Shown: one piece after another, positions 12,497 through 20,793 of the stretch | How the letters are laid out: each line of letters begins with the position of its first letter | Numbering within the stretch: position 1 is the first letter of the stretch | Source of the DNA: Pseudomonas sp. GD03919 | GTDB lineage: Bacteria > Pseudomonadota > Gammaproteobacteria > Pseudomonadales > Pseudomonadaceae | Assembly: GCF_029814935.1 (NCBI RefSeq) | Contig: NZ_CP104582.1 | Coordinates: 1-64,000 of the forward strand | DNA: 64,000 nt | Reading direction: 5' to 3' | Translations under genes and position numbers: made by a program | Notes under the pieces: model-generated | Told to the model about the DNA's origin: nothing | What the model saw: the letters and a program-made list of their open reading frames with translations, nothing else | The model's database searches: none

Positions 12497-12605
12497 CACG
12501 TACCGGGAACTGGATGTCCCGGGTCAAGGAAGACAGGCCGCGCCAGGAAGGCAGACGACAGGATGTCGGAAGGTCTTAAAAAACCCGCTTCGGCGGGTTT
12601 TTTGT
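12497..12605 (+). ncRNA. Candidate Rsm-like (RsmA/CsrA-sequestering) small RNA
   Basis: Three consecutive hairpins each expose GGA in the loop: CCGGGA/TCCCGG enclosing ACTGGATG (12503-12522), GCC/GGC enclosing AGGAA (12542-12552), and CGACA/TGTCG enclosing GGA (12556-12568, the CsrA-consensus-like ACAGGATGT). Further GGA motifs lie at 12528 and 12569. A strong terminator ends the unit at 12605. A -10-like TAATCT is at 12486-12491, and CTTACA (12436-12441), the 3' half of a GacA upstream site, is about 56-61 bases before the inferred start; its 5' half is poor. Size and layout fit RsmX/Y/Z. It could instead be a structured mRNA 3' end. Confidence 0.45.
12578..12605 (+). terminator. Rho-independent terminator
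   Basis: A-run plus stem CCCGC-TTCG-GCGGG with a UUCG-type tetraloop and a T-run TTTTTTGTT. It ends the candidate small RNA, or the primase-helicase transcript. Confidence 0.92.
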
Positions 12606-12638
12606 TGCCTGCGGAAAAGGCGTGCGGTCAGACCAATG

Positions 12639-12770
12639 CCTATCAGATAAGGCTGCCAAAGCAGCCTTTCGTAGGAGCCCCGCCCCGGGGCGAAGCTGTT
12701 CAATTGCGCATGGCCCTTGTTCGCGGCGGGGCGCCGCTCCTACGCATTCGCGCGTCCACGCTTAACTGAC
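12639..12770. repeat. About 130-bp interspersed repeat, copy 1
   Basis: The stretch from agataaggctgcc through cttaactgac is found again, about 85 % alike by eye, at 58491-58618. It contains an inverted pair gtaggagcc ... gctcctac around a GC-rich centre (ggggcgaagc, ggcggggcgccgc). It is longer than a standard Pseudomonas REP unit and of unknown function. Confidence 0.75.
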
Positions 12771-12771
12771 G

Positions 12772-13352
12772 TCAGGCCCACCAGTAGCGCACCATATGGA
12801 AGAACACCGGTGCAGCGAAGCATACCGAGTCCAGGCGGTCGAGCATGCCGCCGTGGCCTTCGATCATATGGCCCCAGTCCTTCACGCCACGGTCGCGCTT
12901 GATGACATCACCAGGCCACCGGCAAAACCGAGCAGGCACACCAGCAGTGCGAACAGCGCCGCCTGCCAGAAGGCGAAGGGGGTGATCCAGCACAGCATCA
13001 CGCCAATCAGCGTGGCCAGTGCGACGCCGCCGATGAAGCCTTCCACGGTTTTCGAGGGTGACAGGTTGGGCGCGATCTTGTGTTTGCCGGCCAGCTTGCC
13101 GCAGACGTACTGCAGCACGTCAGAGAGTTGCACGACGATGATCAGCCAGGCGATCAGCAGCAGGTTGCGCCCCTCGTAGCCGCAGGATGTCCAGTGTCAG
13201 CAGCGCCGGTATGGCGGAGATGCAGAACACGGCGATCATCAGTCCCCATTGCACCTTGGCCGCGCGCTCGAGGTAGCGGGTGGTATCACCGCCGGGACGC
13301 AGCAGATTCTGGAAGGCGGGTTTGAGCTGGTAGATCGATGGAGTGGCAGTGA
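12772..13352 (-). pseudogene. Decayed phosphatidate cytidylyltransferase (CdsA-like)
   Basis: Three segments in different frames give one CdsA-family protein. Bases about 13350-13190 encode RPGGDTTRYLERAAKVQWG and onward. Bases 13180-12905 encode QLSDVLQYVCGKLAGKHKIAP and NLSPSKTVEGFIGG. Bases 12905-12772 encode KRDRGVKDWGHMIEGHGG and the C-terminal MVRYWWA. Frame changes lie near 13190 and near 12905, and the N-terminal membrane half is missing beyond about 13352. CdsA enzymes make CDP-diacylglycerol at the inner membrane. The gene sits downstream of plsC, consistent with a former phospholipid operon. The cell must have another CdsA. Confidence 0.85.
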
Positions 13353-13607
13353 ATTCCCTTTACTGATCCAATCATCGGCCAAGGCCGCAGATGAGACTGT
13401 GAACTTATCGAGTTCCTGCGGATTGGTCGACGGCCTGCATGTTGCCGCTATCCCGACGGCGGTGTACACGCGAAGCAACCTGCTCCTGCATGACAACTTA
13501 TACCCTGCCGTTAACCTTCACTTGAGCAGGAGAAGTTCAATTTAAATCAATCAGTTAAGCGCAAATAAAGGCTTTTGACTGCATTCCATGTACAGCTTAT
13601 CCACAGA
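13353..13607. other. Intergenic stretch between the cdsA remnant and plsC
   Basis: No gene is recognised here. The 5' end of the cdsA-like gene stops abruptly at about 13352 and the following 200 bases show no resemblance to a family I know, so this is probably a deletion or insertion junction. The sequence is AT-richer than its neighbours near 13540-13600 and may hold a promoter reading toward the remnant. Confidence 0.35.
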
Positions 13608-14375
13608 TCAGGCCGGCTCACCCAGACGGCTCAGCTGCGGCGCTTCGCCACTCAGTTCGGTTTGTTGCTGGCAGACCCACTGGAAAGCACGTTCATTGAG
13701 TTCGGCGATAGCGCGTGGGCCCTCGCCCTCGGCATACATCGGTTGGCCGATGATCACCTGAATGGTGCCCGAACGCTTGCCCCAGCCTGCCTTGGGCCAG
13801 AATTCACCGGCGTTGTGGGCGATGGGCAGTATTGGCAGGCCGGCATTTACCGCCAGGGCGGTGCCGCCGCGAGAGAACTTGCCGATCTGGCCGGGCGGAA
13901 TGCGTGTGCCTTCGGGGAATACCAGCACCCAGGCGCCCTGCTTGAGGCGTTTATCGCCCTGCTTGGCCAACTGCTTGAGCGCGGCCTTGGGGTTGCTGCG
14001 GTCGATGGCGATGGGCTTGAGCAGCGCCATGCCCCAGCCGAAGAACGGTATGCGCAGCAGCTCGCGCTTGACTACCTGGCTGAGTGGTTCGAAGTAGGCG
14101 GAAAGGAAGAAGGTTTCCCAGGTGCTCTGGTGGTTGGCGAGGATCACGCAAGGGCGCTCGGGGATGTTCTCCGCGCCGCGCACGTCATAGCGGATGCCGA
14201 CGATCACTTTGGCTAGCCACACGGCGCAGCTGCACCAGGCCTGGATGACGAAACGATAACGCTGGCGATACGGCAGCAAAGGTGCGACCAGCAGGCTGAT
14301 CAGGCACCAGAAGAACGAGCTGGACGACAGCAGCAGGTAGAAAAGCGTGACTCTGAGTGCCTGCAGGATCGCCAT
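13608..14375 (-). CDS. plsC: 1-acyl-sn-glycerol-3-phosphate acyltransferase
   Basis: The enzyme acylates lysophosphatidic acid to phosphatidic acid at the inner membrane. The 255-residue product has an N-terminal hydrophobic segment (LFYLLLSSSSFFWCLISLLVA), the catalytic block NHQSTWE near residue 81 (HX4E form), and the substrate-binding block VFPEGTR. It corresponds to the lysophosphatidate acyltransferase next to gmhB in P. aeruginosa. The ATG at 14375 was chosen, giving MAILQALRVTLF; a longer frame from 14426 overlaps gmhB. It lies 13 bases after gmhB, in the same minus-strand operon as glyQ-glyS-gmhB. Confidence 0.92.
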   Translation of the reverse strand: MAILQALRVTLFYLLLSSSSFFWCLISLLVAPLLPYRQRYRFVIQAWCSCAVWLAKVIVGIRYDVRGAENIPERPCVILANHQSTWETFFLSAYFEPLSQVVKRELLRIPFFGWGMALLKPIAIDRSNPKAALKQLAKQGDKRLKQGAWVLVFPEGTRIPPGQIGKFSRGGTALAVNAGLPILPIAHNAGEFWPKAGWGKRSGTIQVIIGQPMYAEGEGPRAIAELNERAFQWVCQQQTELSGEAPQLSRLGEPA

Positions 14376-14388
14376 TGAACTTCGCACC

Positions 14389-14919
14389 TTATGAAAGCAG
14401 TTGATCGGCAACAGCCGCCAGATCATCGAATACCAGGGTTCCCGGCGGCAATGGTTTGGCCAGGGTTCGTTCGCCCTTGCCGGTTTTCACCAGTACAGGC
14501 TGACAATCGACGGCCAGCGCCGCCTGCAGGTCACCGCCGGTATCGCCGACGAACCAGATTCCTGCCAGATCCGTGGCGTAGTGCGCAGCAATCTGCCGGA
14601 GCATGCCTGGTTTCGGCTTGCGGCAGTCGCAGCCATCGTCCGGGCCGTGCGGGCAGTGGACGATCAGGCCGATTTCGCCGCCCTGCTCGGCCACCAGCTG
14701 GCGCAGGCGCGCGTGCATCGACTCCAGGGTCGCCAGGTCGTAATAGCCACGGGCGATGCCGGACTGGTTGGTGGCCACCGTCACCGTCCAGCCCGCTTTC
14801 GACAGGCGCGCGATAGCGGCAATCGACGAGGGGATCGGGATCCACTCGTCGAGCGTCTTGATATAGGCGTCGGAATCCTGGTTGATGACACCGTCGCGGT
14901 CGAGGATCAGTAGTTTCAT
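14389..14919 (-). CDS. gmhB: D-glycero-beta-D-manno-heptose-1,7-bisphosphate 7-phosphatase
   Basis: GmhB removes the 7-phosphate in ADP-heptose synthesis for lipopolysaccharide inner core. The 176-residue product is a HAD-superfamily phosphatase: motif I LDRDGVINQDS at residue 5-15, the Cys/His zinc-binding loop CPHGPDDGCDCRKPKPG, motif II-like TNQSGIARG and motif III-IV FVGDTGGDLQAA. Length is normal. It lies between glyS and plsC, separated from glyS by a long hairpin (14938-14969). Confidence 0.93.
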   Translation of the reverse strand: MKLLILDRDGVINQDSDAYIKTLDEWIPIPSSIAAIARLSKAGWTVTVATNQSGIARGYYDLATLESMHARLRQLVAEQGGEIGLIVHCPHGPDDGCDCRKPKPGMLRQIAAHYATDLAGIWFVGDTGGDLQAALAVDCQPVLVKTGKGERTLAKPLPPGTLVFDDLAAVADQLLS

Positions 14920-14937
14920 GCTGCCATTTCATATTCT

Positions 14938-14969
14938 GCTGAAGGAGCGAGCCATGCCCGCTCCTTCAG
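14938..14969. repeat. Eleven-base inverted repeat between gmhB and glyS
   Basis: CTGAAGGAGCG (14938-14948) is repeated inverted as CGCTCCTTCAG (14959-14969). Without a T-run on the minus strand it is not a canonical terminator; it may stabilise mRNA ends between glyS and gmhB. Confidence 0.6.
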
Positions 14970-14976
14970 GGGGACG

Positions 14977-17031
14977 TCAGCCCAGCACCGAAATATCCGC
15001 CACGCCGAGGAACAGCCCGCGCAGACGGGCCAGCAGGGCGTAACGGTTGGCGCGCACGCGCGCGTCCTCGGCGTTGACCAGCACCGCCTCGAAGAAGGCG
15101 TCCACCGGCTCGCGCAGGCTGGCCAGCTTGGCCAGGGCCTCACTGTACTGACGCGCAGCGGCCAGCGGTTGTACCGCATGGTCGGCCTGCTGGATGGCGG
15201 CGTGCAGGGCGAACTCGCTGGGGTTGTCGAAGTAGTGCGCCTCGACCTGTGCGGCGACGCCACCTTCGGCCTTGCTCAGCAGGTTCGACACACGCTTGTT
15301 GGCAGCGGCCAGGGCAGCGGCCTGCGGCAGATTGCGGAAAGCCTGCACGGCCTGCACACGCTGGTCGAAGTCCAGCGGCGAGGTCGGATTGACCGCACGT
15401 ACGGCCTGGTATACGGCGACTTCGATACCTTCGTCTTCGTAGCGCGCGCGCAGGCGGTCGAAGATGAACTCCAGCACCTGGGCTGCCAAACCGTCGGTCT
15501 TGACCTTGCCGGCGTACTGGGCGACGGCGAAGTCAACCGCGGCGGCCAGGTCCAGATCCAGGCCCTTCTCGATCAGGATGCGCAGCACGCCGAGGGCGGC
15601 ACGGCGCAGCGCGTAGGGATCCTTCGAGCCGGTCGGCAGCATGCCGATGCCGAAGATGCCGACCAGGGTGTCGAGCTTGTCGGCCACCGCCACCGCCGCA
15701 CCGGTCAGAGTGCTTGGCAGTTCGGCGCCGGCACCGCGCGGCATGTACTGCTCGTTCAGGGCCAGGGCGACATCTTCCGGCTCACCATCGTTGAGCGCGT
15801 AGTAGTAACCGGCGATGCCCTGCATCTCGGGGAACTCGCCGACCATCTCGGTGGCCAGGTCGCACTTGCTCAGCAGGCCGGCACGAGCGGCGCGCTGGGC
15901 GTCGCCACCGACTTCGCGAGCGATGAAACCGGCCAGGGCGGAGACGCGCTGGGCCTTGTCGAACACCGAACCGAGCTGGGCCTGGAACACCACGTTGGCC
16001 AGGCGCTGGTTGAAGCCTTCGAGCTTCTGCTTCTTGTCCTGCTTGAAGAAGAACTCGGCGTCGGTCAGGCGCGGGCGCACCACCTTCTCGTTACCCGAGA
16101 CGATCTGCGCCGGGTCCTTGGACTCGACGTTGGCCACGGTGATGAAGCGTGGCAGCAGCTTGCCATTGGCATCGAGCAGGCAGAAGTACTTCTGGTTGTC
16201 CTGCATGGTGCTGATCAGCGCTTCCTGCGGCACCTCGAGGAAGCGTTCCTCGAAGGAGCAGACCAGCGGCACCGGCCATTCGACCAGGGCGGTCACTTCG
16301 TCCAGCAGCGCCGGCGGCACGATGGCGCTGCCCTGCTCGGCCGCAGCCAGCTCGTCGACGCGGCGGCTGATGATCTCGCGGCGCTCGGCGAAATCGGCTA
16401 GCACGTAGGCGCTGCGCAGGTCTTCGGCGTAGCTGGCCGGGCTGCTGATGCGCACATCGCGGTTGGCGTGGAAGCGGTGGCCGCGGGAGACGCGACCGGC
16501 TTTTTGCGCAAGGATCTCGCAGTCGACCACGGCGTCACCGAACAGCATCACCAGCCACTGGGTCGGGCGCACGAATTCGTCGCGGCGGGCGGCCCAGCGC
16601 ATACGCTTGGGAATCGGCAGGTCGTTCAGCGAGTCCTGCACGATGGTCGGCAGCAGGTTCACCGCCGGCTGGCCGGGGATGTGCTGGGCGAAGCGCAGTT
16701 TCGCGCCGCTGCGGTCGATCTCGGCGATGTCCACGCCGCACTTGCGGGCGAAGCCCAGAGCGGCCTGGGTCGGGTTGCCGTCGGCGTCGAAGGCGGCCTG
16801 GATGGGCGGGCCGTCGAGGTTCATGCTGCGGTCGGCCTGCTGCTCCTCGAGCTGCTCGATCAGCACCGCCAGGCGACGCGGCGCGGCGTACACGCGGCTC
16901 GCTGCATAGCCCAGGCCGGCGGCCTTGAGGCCTTTCTCGATACCGGCGAGGAAGGCATCGCCGAGGCTCTTCAGGGCCTTCGGTGGCAGTTCTTCGGTGC
17001 CCAGTTCGACCAGGAAATCTTGTACACTCAT
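14977..17031 (-). CDS. glyS: Glycine--tRNA ligase beta subunit
   Basis: GlyS is the large subunit of the alpha2beta2 glycyl-tRNA synthetase and carries the tRNA-recognition domains. The 684-residue product begins [21 protein letters not shown], the hallmark of the family, contains the HD-like middle region and ends with the anticodon-binding DALR-like domain ([22 protein letters not shown]). Its ATG overlaps the glyQ stop as ATGA, so the two subunits are translationally coupled. Confidence 0.97.
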   Translation of the reverse strand: MSVQDFLVELGTEELPPKALKSLGDAFLAGIEKGLKAAGLGYAASRVYAAPRRLAVLIEQLEEQQADRSMNLDGPPIQAAFDADGNPTQAALGFARKCGVDIAEIDRSGAKLRFAQHIPGQPAVNLLPTIVQDSLNDLPIPKRMRWAARRDEFVRPTQWLVMLFGDAVVDCEILAQKAGRVSRGHRFHANRDVRISSPASYAEDLRSAYVLADFAERREIISRRVDELAAAEQGSAIVPPALLDEVTALVEWPVPLVCSFEERFLEVPQEALISTMQDNQKYFCLLDANGKLLPRFITVANVESKDPAQIVSGNEKVVRPRLTDAEFFFKQDKKQKLEGFNQRLANVVFQAQLGSVFDKAQRVSALAGFIAREVGGDAQRAARAGLLSKCDLATEMVGEFPEMQGIAGYYYALNDGEPEDVALALNEQYMPRGAGAELPSTLTGAAVAVADKLDTLVGIFGIGMLPTGSKDPYALRRAALGVLRILIEKGLDLDLAAAVDFAVAQYAGKVKTDGLAAQVLEFIFDRLRARYEDEGIEVAVYQAVRAVNPTSPLDFDQRVQAVQAFRNLPQAAALAAANKRVSNLLSKAEGGVAAQVEAHYFDNPSEFALHAAIQQADHAVQPLAAARQYSEALAKLASLREPVDAFFEAVLVNAEDARVRANRYALLARLRGLFLGVADISVLG

Positions 17032-18020
17032 GCTTGCGCCTCCAGGGTGTTGCCCAGTACTTCGTCTTGCAGGAGACCCGCATCCTTGAGCTTGGCCAGT
17101 ACTTCGTCACGCAGTTCGGGGGTGGCCATGGGGAAGCCGAGCTTGGCGCGAGCCTGCAGGTAGCTCTGCGCCACCGCGCGGGCCAGGGTACGCACGCGCA
17201 GGATGTACTGCTGGCGCGCAGTCACGGAGATGGCGCGGCGGGCGTCGAGCAGGTTGAAGGTGTGCGAGGCCTTGAGCACCATCTCGTAGGTCGGCAGCGG
17301 CAGTTGCAGCTCGATCAGGCGGTTGGCTTCGCTCTCGTAGAAGTCGAACAGCTCGAACAGCTTCTCGACGTTGGCGTGCTCGAAGTTGTAGGTGGACTGC
17401 TCCACCTCGTTCTGATGGAACACGTCGCCATAGGTCACGGTGCCGAACGGGCCGTCGGTCCAGATCAGGTCGTAGACCGAATCGACGCCCTGCAGGTACA
17501 TGGCCAGACGCTCCAGGCCGTAGGTGATCTCACCGGTCACTGGATAGCACTCGATGCCACCGACCTGCTGGAAGTAGGTGAACTGGGTGACTTCCATGCC
17601 GTTGAGCCAGATTTCCCAGCCCAGGCCCCAGGCGCCGAGGGTCGGCGATTCCCAGTTGTCTTCGACGAAGCGGATGTCATGCACTTCCGGATCGAGGCCG
17701 ATGGCCTTGAGCGAACCCAGGTACAGCTCCTGGAAGTTCTCCGGGTTGGGCTTCAAGACCACCTGGAACTGGTAGTAGTGCTGCAGGCGGTTGGGGTTTT
17801 CGCCGTAGCGACCGTCGGTGGGGCGACGCGAAGGCTGCACGTAGGCGGCGTTCCAGGTCTCCGGGCCGACGGCGCGCAGGAAGGTGGCGGTGTGGAAGGT
17901 GCCGGCGCCCACTTCCATGTCGTAGGGTTGCAGCACCACGCAGCCCTGCTCGGCCCAGTAGTTCTGCAGGGCCAGGATCAGGTCCTGGAAGGTGCGCACG
18001 GCAGGCTTGGTCTGGCTCAC
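17028..18020 (-). CDS. glyQ: Glycine--tRNA ligase alpha subunit
   Basis: GlyQ is the catalytic alpha subunit that activates glycine with ATP. The 330-residue product has the conserved start [38 protein letters not shown] and the class II synthetase core ([19 protein letters not shown]). The GTG start at 18020 was chosen because homologues begin M-S-Q-T at this point and AGGTGA precedes it; the open frame itself extends another 58 codons upstream. First gene of the minus-strand operon glyQ-glyS-gmhB-plsC, divergent from tag. Confidence 0.95.
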   Translation of the reverse strand: MSQTKPAVRTFQDLILALQNYWAEQGCVVLQPYDMEVGAGTFHTATFLRAVGPETWNAAYVQPSRRPTDGRYGENPNRLQHYYQFQVVLKPNPENFQELYLGSLKAIGLDPEVHDIRFVEDNWESPTLGAWGLGWEIWLNGMEVTQFTYFQQVGGIECYPVTGEITYGLERLAMYLQGVDSVYDLIWTDGPFGTVTYGDVFHQNEVEQSTYNFEHANVEKLFELFDFYESEANRLIELQLPLPTYEMVLKASHTFNLLDARRAISVTARQQYILRVRTLARAVAQSYLQARAKLGFPMATPELRDEVLAKLKDAGLLQDEVLGNTLEAQA

Positions 18021-18192
18021 GAAAAAATCACCTGTGGAGGCTTGCGAGGGAAAGCCGGGGAGTATATCGAAACTCGGCGCAGGCCGCAGGGTACGGCACA
18101 TCGGCATCATCCTCTGCATTGGGTAACTGTTTTTATATCCAGTTATTTTGCCGCTATAGTCGTCGCTTCGACCCTGACCGAGGTTCACAGCC

Positions 18193-18747
18193 ATGCCCCG
18201 CTGCTTCTGGTGTACCGACGATCCGCTGTACCAGGCCTATCACGACGAGGAATGGGGCGTGCCGCAGCGCGATGCCGGGCATCTGTTCGAAATGCTGCTG
18301 CTCGAGGGTGCGCAGGCCGGCTTGTCGTGGATCACCGTGCTGAAGAAGCGCGAGCGTTATCGGCAGGTGCTGCATGGATTCGATCCCGAGCGTCTGGCGC
18401 GCCTCACTGACGACGAGATCGCGGTGCTGATGGAGGATCCGGGGATCATCCGCAACCGCCTCAAGCTCAAGGCCGTGCGGCAGAACGCCCAGGCCTGGCT
18501 GAAACTGGAAGACCCGGTGGCACTGCTCTGGTCGTTCGTTGGCGGGACGCCGAAGATCAACCATTTCAGCGAACGCAGCCAGGTGCCGGCGCTGACGCCC
18601 GAGGCTGAGGCGATGAGCAAGGCGCTGAAGAAGCTCGGCTTCACCTTCGTCGGCCCGACCATCTGCTATGCCTTCATGCAGGCCACGGGTATGGTGATGG
18701 ATCACACCACCGACTGCGACCGCTACGCGCAACTGAAGGGCTCATGA
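18193..18747 (+). CDS. tag: DNA-3-methyladenine glycosylase I
   Basis: Tag excises 3-methyladenine from alkylated DNA. The 184-residue product begins [22 protein letters not shown], with C4 and H17 of the zinc snap, and ends with the second pair of ligands in MDHTTDCDR. The helix-hairpin-helix fold region [21 protein letters not shown] is intact. It is divergent from glyQ, as in P. aeruginosa. Its last bases overlap the ATG of the following broken flavin-oxidase-like gene (ATGA). Confidence 0.95.
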   Translation: MPRCFWCTDDPLYQAYHDEEWGVPQRDAGHLFEMLLLEGAQAGLSWITVLKKRERYRQVLHGFDPERLARLTDDEIAVLMEDPGIIRNRLKLKAVRQNAQAWLKLEDPVALLWSFVGGTPKINHFSERSQVPALTPEAEAMSKALKKLGFTFVGPTICYAFMQATGMVMDHTTDCDRYAQLKGS

Positions 18748-18921
18748 CCACCATCACCACGCGGGACGAACTGCTGGCACTGTATGGAGAATCCGCTACG
18801 CCCTGCTCCGTTGAGTCAGAACGCCCCATAAATCAGGGCTTTTCACTGTCATGATTCCTCACTGGTGCAGTGCTTTACAGAAAAATGCTTCTCGTAGTCA
18901 GCGCTTCATCGTAATCTATGA

Positions 18922-18943
18922 GTGCTTTTAAAGGTGCTTTTAA
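18922..18943 (+). repeat. Direct repeat before the second antitoxin gene
   Basis: GTGCTTTTAA occurs twice with a 12-base period (18922-18931 and 18934-18943), just before the antitoxin start. It may be an autoregulatory site; this is inference from position. Confidence 0.4.
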
Positions 18944-18965
18944 TGATGCTCCAAGGGGTGATCCC

Positions 18966-19244
18966 ATGACCTTTCCAGTGCTGGCTGACGTCGCCGCTTC
19001 CGTTACTGACTTCAAGCGTGATCCGATGGGCACCATTCGCGAAGGGCACGGTGAAACCGTCGTCATCCTCAACCGTAACGAACCGGCCTTTTACGCCGTG
19101 CCTCCAGCCCGCTATCAAGCCATGCTCGAAATGCTCGATGACTTACGGCTGGCCGAAATTGTGCGTGCTCGCCAGGGGGGCGAAACAGTCTCGGTAGATA
19201 TTGACGATCTGATCGCAGAAGCCGAGGCTGGCATCCGTGCCTAG
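18966..19244 (+). CDS. Phd/YefM-family antitoxin
   Basis: The 92-residue product has the Phd/YefM N-terminal DNA-binding fold (DVAASVTDFKRDPMGTIREG ... VVILNRNEPAFYAVPPARYQ) and an acidic C-terminus (SVDIDDLIAEAEAG) expected to cover the toxin. The ATG at 18966 follows AGGGG; an in-frame ATG at 18918 would add 16 residues unlike the family. It overlaps the toxin start by 8 bases. The module is inserted inside a PPOx-like gene. Confidence 0.88.
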   Translation: MTFPVLADVAASVTDFKRDPMGTIREGHGETVVILNRNEPAFYAVPPARYQAMLEMLDDLRLAEIVRARQGGETVSVDIDDLIAEAEAGIRA

Positions 19245-19533
19245 CTTCAAGCTTGAGTTTCACGTCAAAGCCCGCAAGGAATGGGACAAGCTCGACGCGA
19301 CCATTCGCCTCCAGTTTGCCAAAAAGCTTAAAGAGCGCCTGAGCTCGCCTCGCATTGAGGCCGACAAGCTCAGTGGCATGGTTGACTGCTACAAGATCAA
19401 GCTTCGCTCTGCTGGCTACCGGCTTGTTTATCAGGTTGTCGATGACAAACTGGTTATAACGGTTGTGGCCGTTGGTAAGCGTGAACGCTTTGAGGCCTAC
19501 ATTGCCGCTCAAAAACGAGTACAGCAGCAGTAA
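19237..19533 (+). CDS. RelE/ParE-superfamily toxin
   Basis: The 98-residue product starts at GTG inside the end of the antitoxin gene and has the RelE layout: SFKLEFHVKARKEWDKL, a basic helix KKLKERLSSPRIEADKL, and the core DCYKIKLRSAGYRLVYQV with VVAVGKRER. It is clearly related to the toxin at 9618 (about half of residues identical by eye, most over the core), yet its partner is Phd/YefM-like rather than ribbon-helix-helix. Expected activity is translation-dependent mRNA cleavage. Confidence 0.9.
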   Translation: MPSFKLEFHVKARKEWDKLDATIRLQFAKKLKERLSSPRIEADKLSGMVDCYKIKLRSAGYRLVYQVVDDKLVITVVAVGKRERFEAYIAAQKRVQQQ

Positions 19534-19850
19534 GGCCACGAGCACTCGCGGCGCAAGGAACTGCCGCGGCTGATCGGAGCCTCGCCCTTCGCGGTGCTGG
19601 CCAGCGCCGGCGCCGATGGCCTGGATCGCTCGCCGCGCAGAGTGCTGCGTATCCATAATCGACAGCTGCTACTTCCAGTGCTCCAAGGCGGGCCTGCCGA
19701 GTGCCGGTGATATCTTCCGCTGCATCGTTGATGAATTCGACGTCGAGGCTTACGAGCGAGACATGTGGCAACGGCTTCGCACGACCCTTTACTGACTGCA
19801 CCGTCACGCGCGGCTACAATTGGCGCTTTTCTGAGCGGTTGGAGTCTGTC

Positions 19851-20738
19851 GTGGAAAAACTCAAGGGCGCTCTGGTGGTTGGCTTCCTGCGCCTGTTCGC
19901 GCTGCTGCCCTGGCGCGCCGTGCAAGCCGTGGGCAGCGCCATCGGCTGGCTGATGTGGAAGCTGCCGAACGGTTCGCGCGAGGTGGCGCGCATCAACCTG
20001 AGCAAGTGCTTCCCCGAGCTGAACGAAGCCGAGCTGGATCGGCTGGTCGGGCAGAGCCTCAAGGACATCGGCAAGACCCTCACCGAAAGCGCCTGCGCCT
20101 GGATCTGGCCGGCGCAGAAATCGCTGAAGCTGGTGCGCGAGGTGGAGGGCCTGGAGGTGCTGCAGCAGGCGCTGGCCTCGGGCAAGGGCGTGGTCGGCAT
20201 CACCAGCCACCTGGGCAACTGGGAAGTGCTCAACCACTTCTACTGCAACCAGTGCAAACCGATCATTTTCTACCGTCCGCCGAAGCTCAAGGCGGTCGAC
20301 GAGCTGCTGCAGAAGCAGCGCGTGCAGATGGGTAACCGCGTCGCGCCGTCGACCAAGGAAGGCATCCTCAGCGTCATCAAGGAAGTGCGCAAGGGTGGCG
20401 CTGTGGGTATTCCGGCCGACCCGGAGCCGAGCCGTTCGTCGGGTGTTTTCGTGCCCTTCCTCGGCACCACCGCGCTGACCAGCAAGTTCGTACCGGGCAT
20501 GCTTGCCGGTGGCAAGGCAGTCGGTGTGTTCCTGCATGCGCTGCGCCTGCCGGATGGCAGCGGCTACAAGGTGATCCTCGAGGCTGCCCCCGAAGGCATG
20601 TACAGCGAGAACGTGGAAGAAGGTGTGGCCGCCATGAGCGAAGTGGTGTCGCGCTACGTGCGCAGCTACCCGAGCCAGTACATGTGGAGCATGAAGCGCT
20701 TCAAGAAGCGGCCCGAGGGTGAGGCCAAGTGGTACTGA
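19851..20738 (+). CDS. htrB2: Lipid A biosynthesis acyltransferase, HtrB/LpxL family
   Basis: This inner-membrane late acyltransferase adds a secondary acyl chain to lipid A. The 295-residue product has an N-terminal hydrophobic anchor (LVVGFLRLFALLPWRAVQ), the catalytic HX4E motif SHLGNWE near residue 120, and the GxPxDP-like block GIPADPEPSRSSGVFVPFLG. The GTG at 19851 follows GGAG with a 7-base spacer and gives the N-terminus VEKLKGALVVG seen in the P. aeruginosa homologue next to tag. A terminator at 20768 ends the transcript, and intron copy 2 follows it. Confidence 0.9.
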   Translation: MEKLKGALVVGFLRLFALLPWRAVQAVGSAIGWLMWKLPNGSREVARINLSKCFPELNEAELDRLVGQSLKDIGKTLTESACAWIWPAQKSLKLVREVEGLEVLQQALASGKGVVGITSHLGNWEVLNHFYCNQCKPIIFYRPPKLKAVDELLQKQRVQMGNRVAPSTKEGILSVIKEVRKGGAVGIPADPEPSRSSGVFVPFLGTTALTSKFVPGMLAGGKAVGVFLHALRLPDGSGYKVILEAAPEGMYSENVEEGVAAMSEVVSRYVRSYPSQYMWSMKRFKKRPEGEAKWY

Positions 20739-20767
20739 CGTACTGCCACAGAGCATGGTGATGAACG

Positions 20768-20793
20768 AAGGCGCCTCGATGGCGCCTTTTTTC
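20768..20793 (+). terminator. Rho-independent terminator of htrB2
   Basis: Stem AAGGCGCC (20768-20775) / GGCGCCTT (20781-20788) followed by TTTTC. Intron copy 2 begins at the next base, 20794. Confidence 0.9.

Larger units (their letters stand above)
18744..19795 (+). pseudogene. Pyridoxamine-5'-phosphate-oxidase-like gene split by a toxin-antitoxin module
   Basis: The 5' piece (18744-about 18800) reads [19 protein letters not shown] and overlaps the tag stop, the typical start of a PPOx-like flavoprotein. The middle and 3' pieces follow the toxin gene: about 19535-19640 encodes EHSRRKELPRLIGASPFAVL and ASAGADGLDRSPR, and, after an internal deletion and frame change, 19666-19795 encodes CYFQCSKAGLPSAGDIF and a normal-looking C-terminus ending RLRTTLY. 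The two-gene toxin-antitoxin module lies between the pieces. No intact product is possible. Confidence 0.75.

Noticed and set aside
16983-18410. 475-codon plus-strand frame opposite glyQ/glyS
   Set aside because: Shadow of glyQ and glyS in the high-GC third-position pattern; no motifs.
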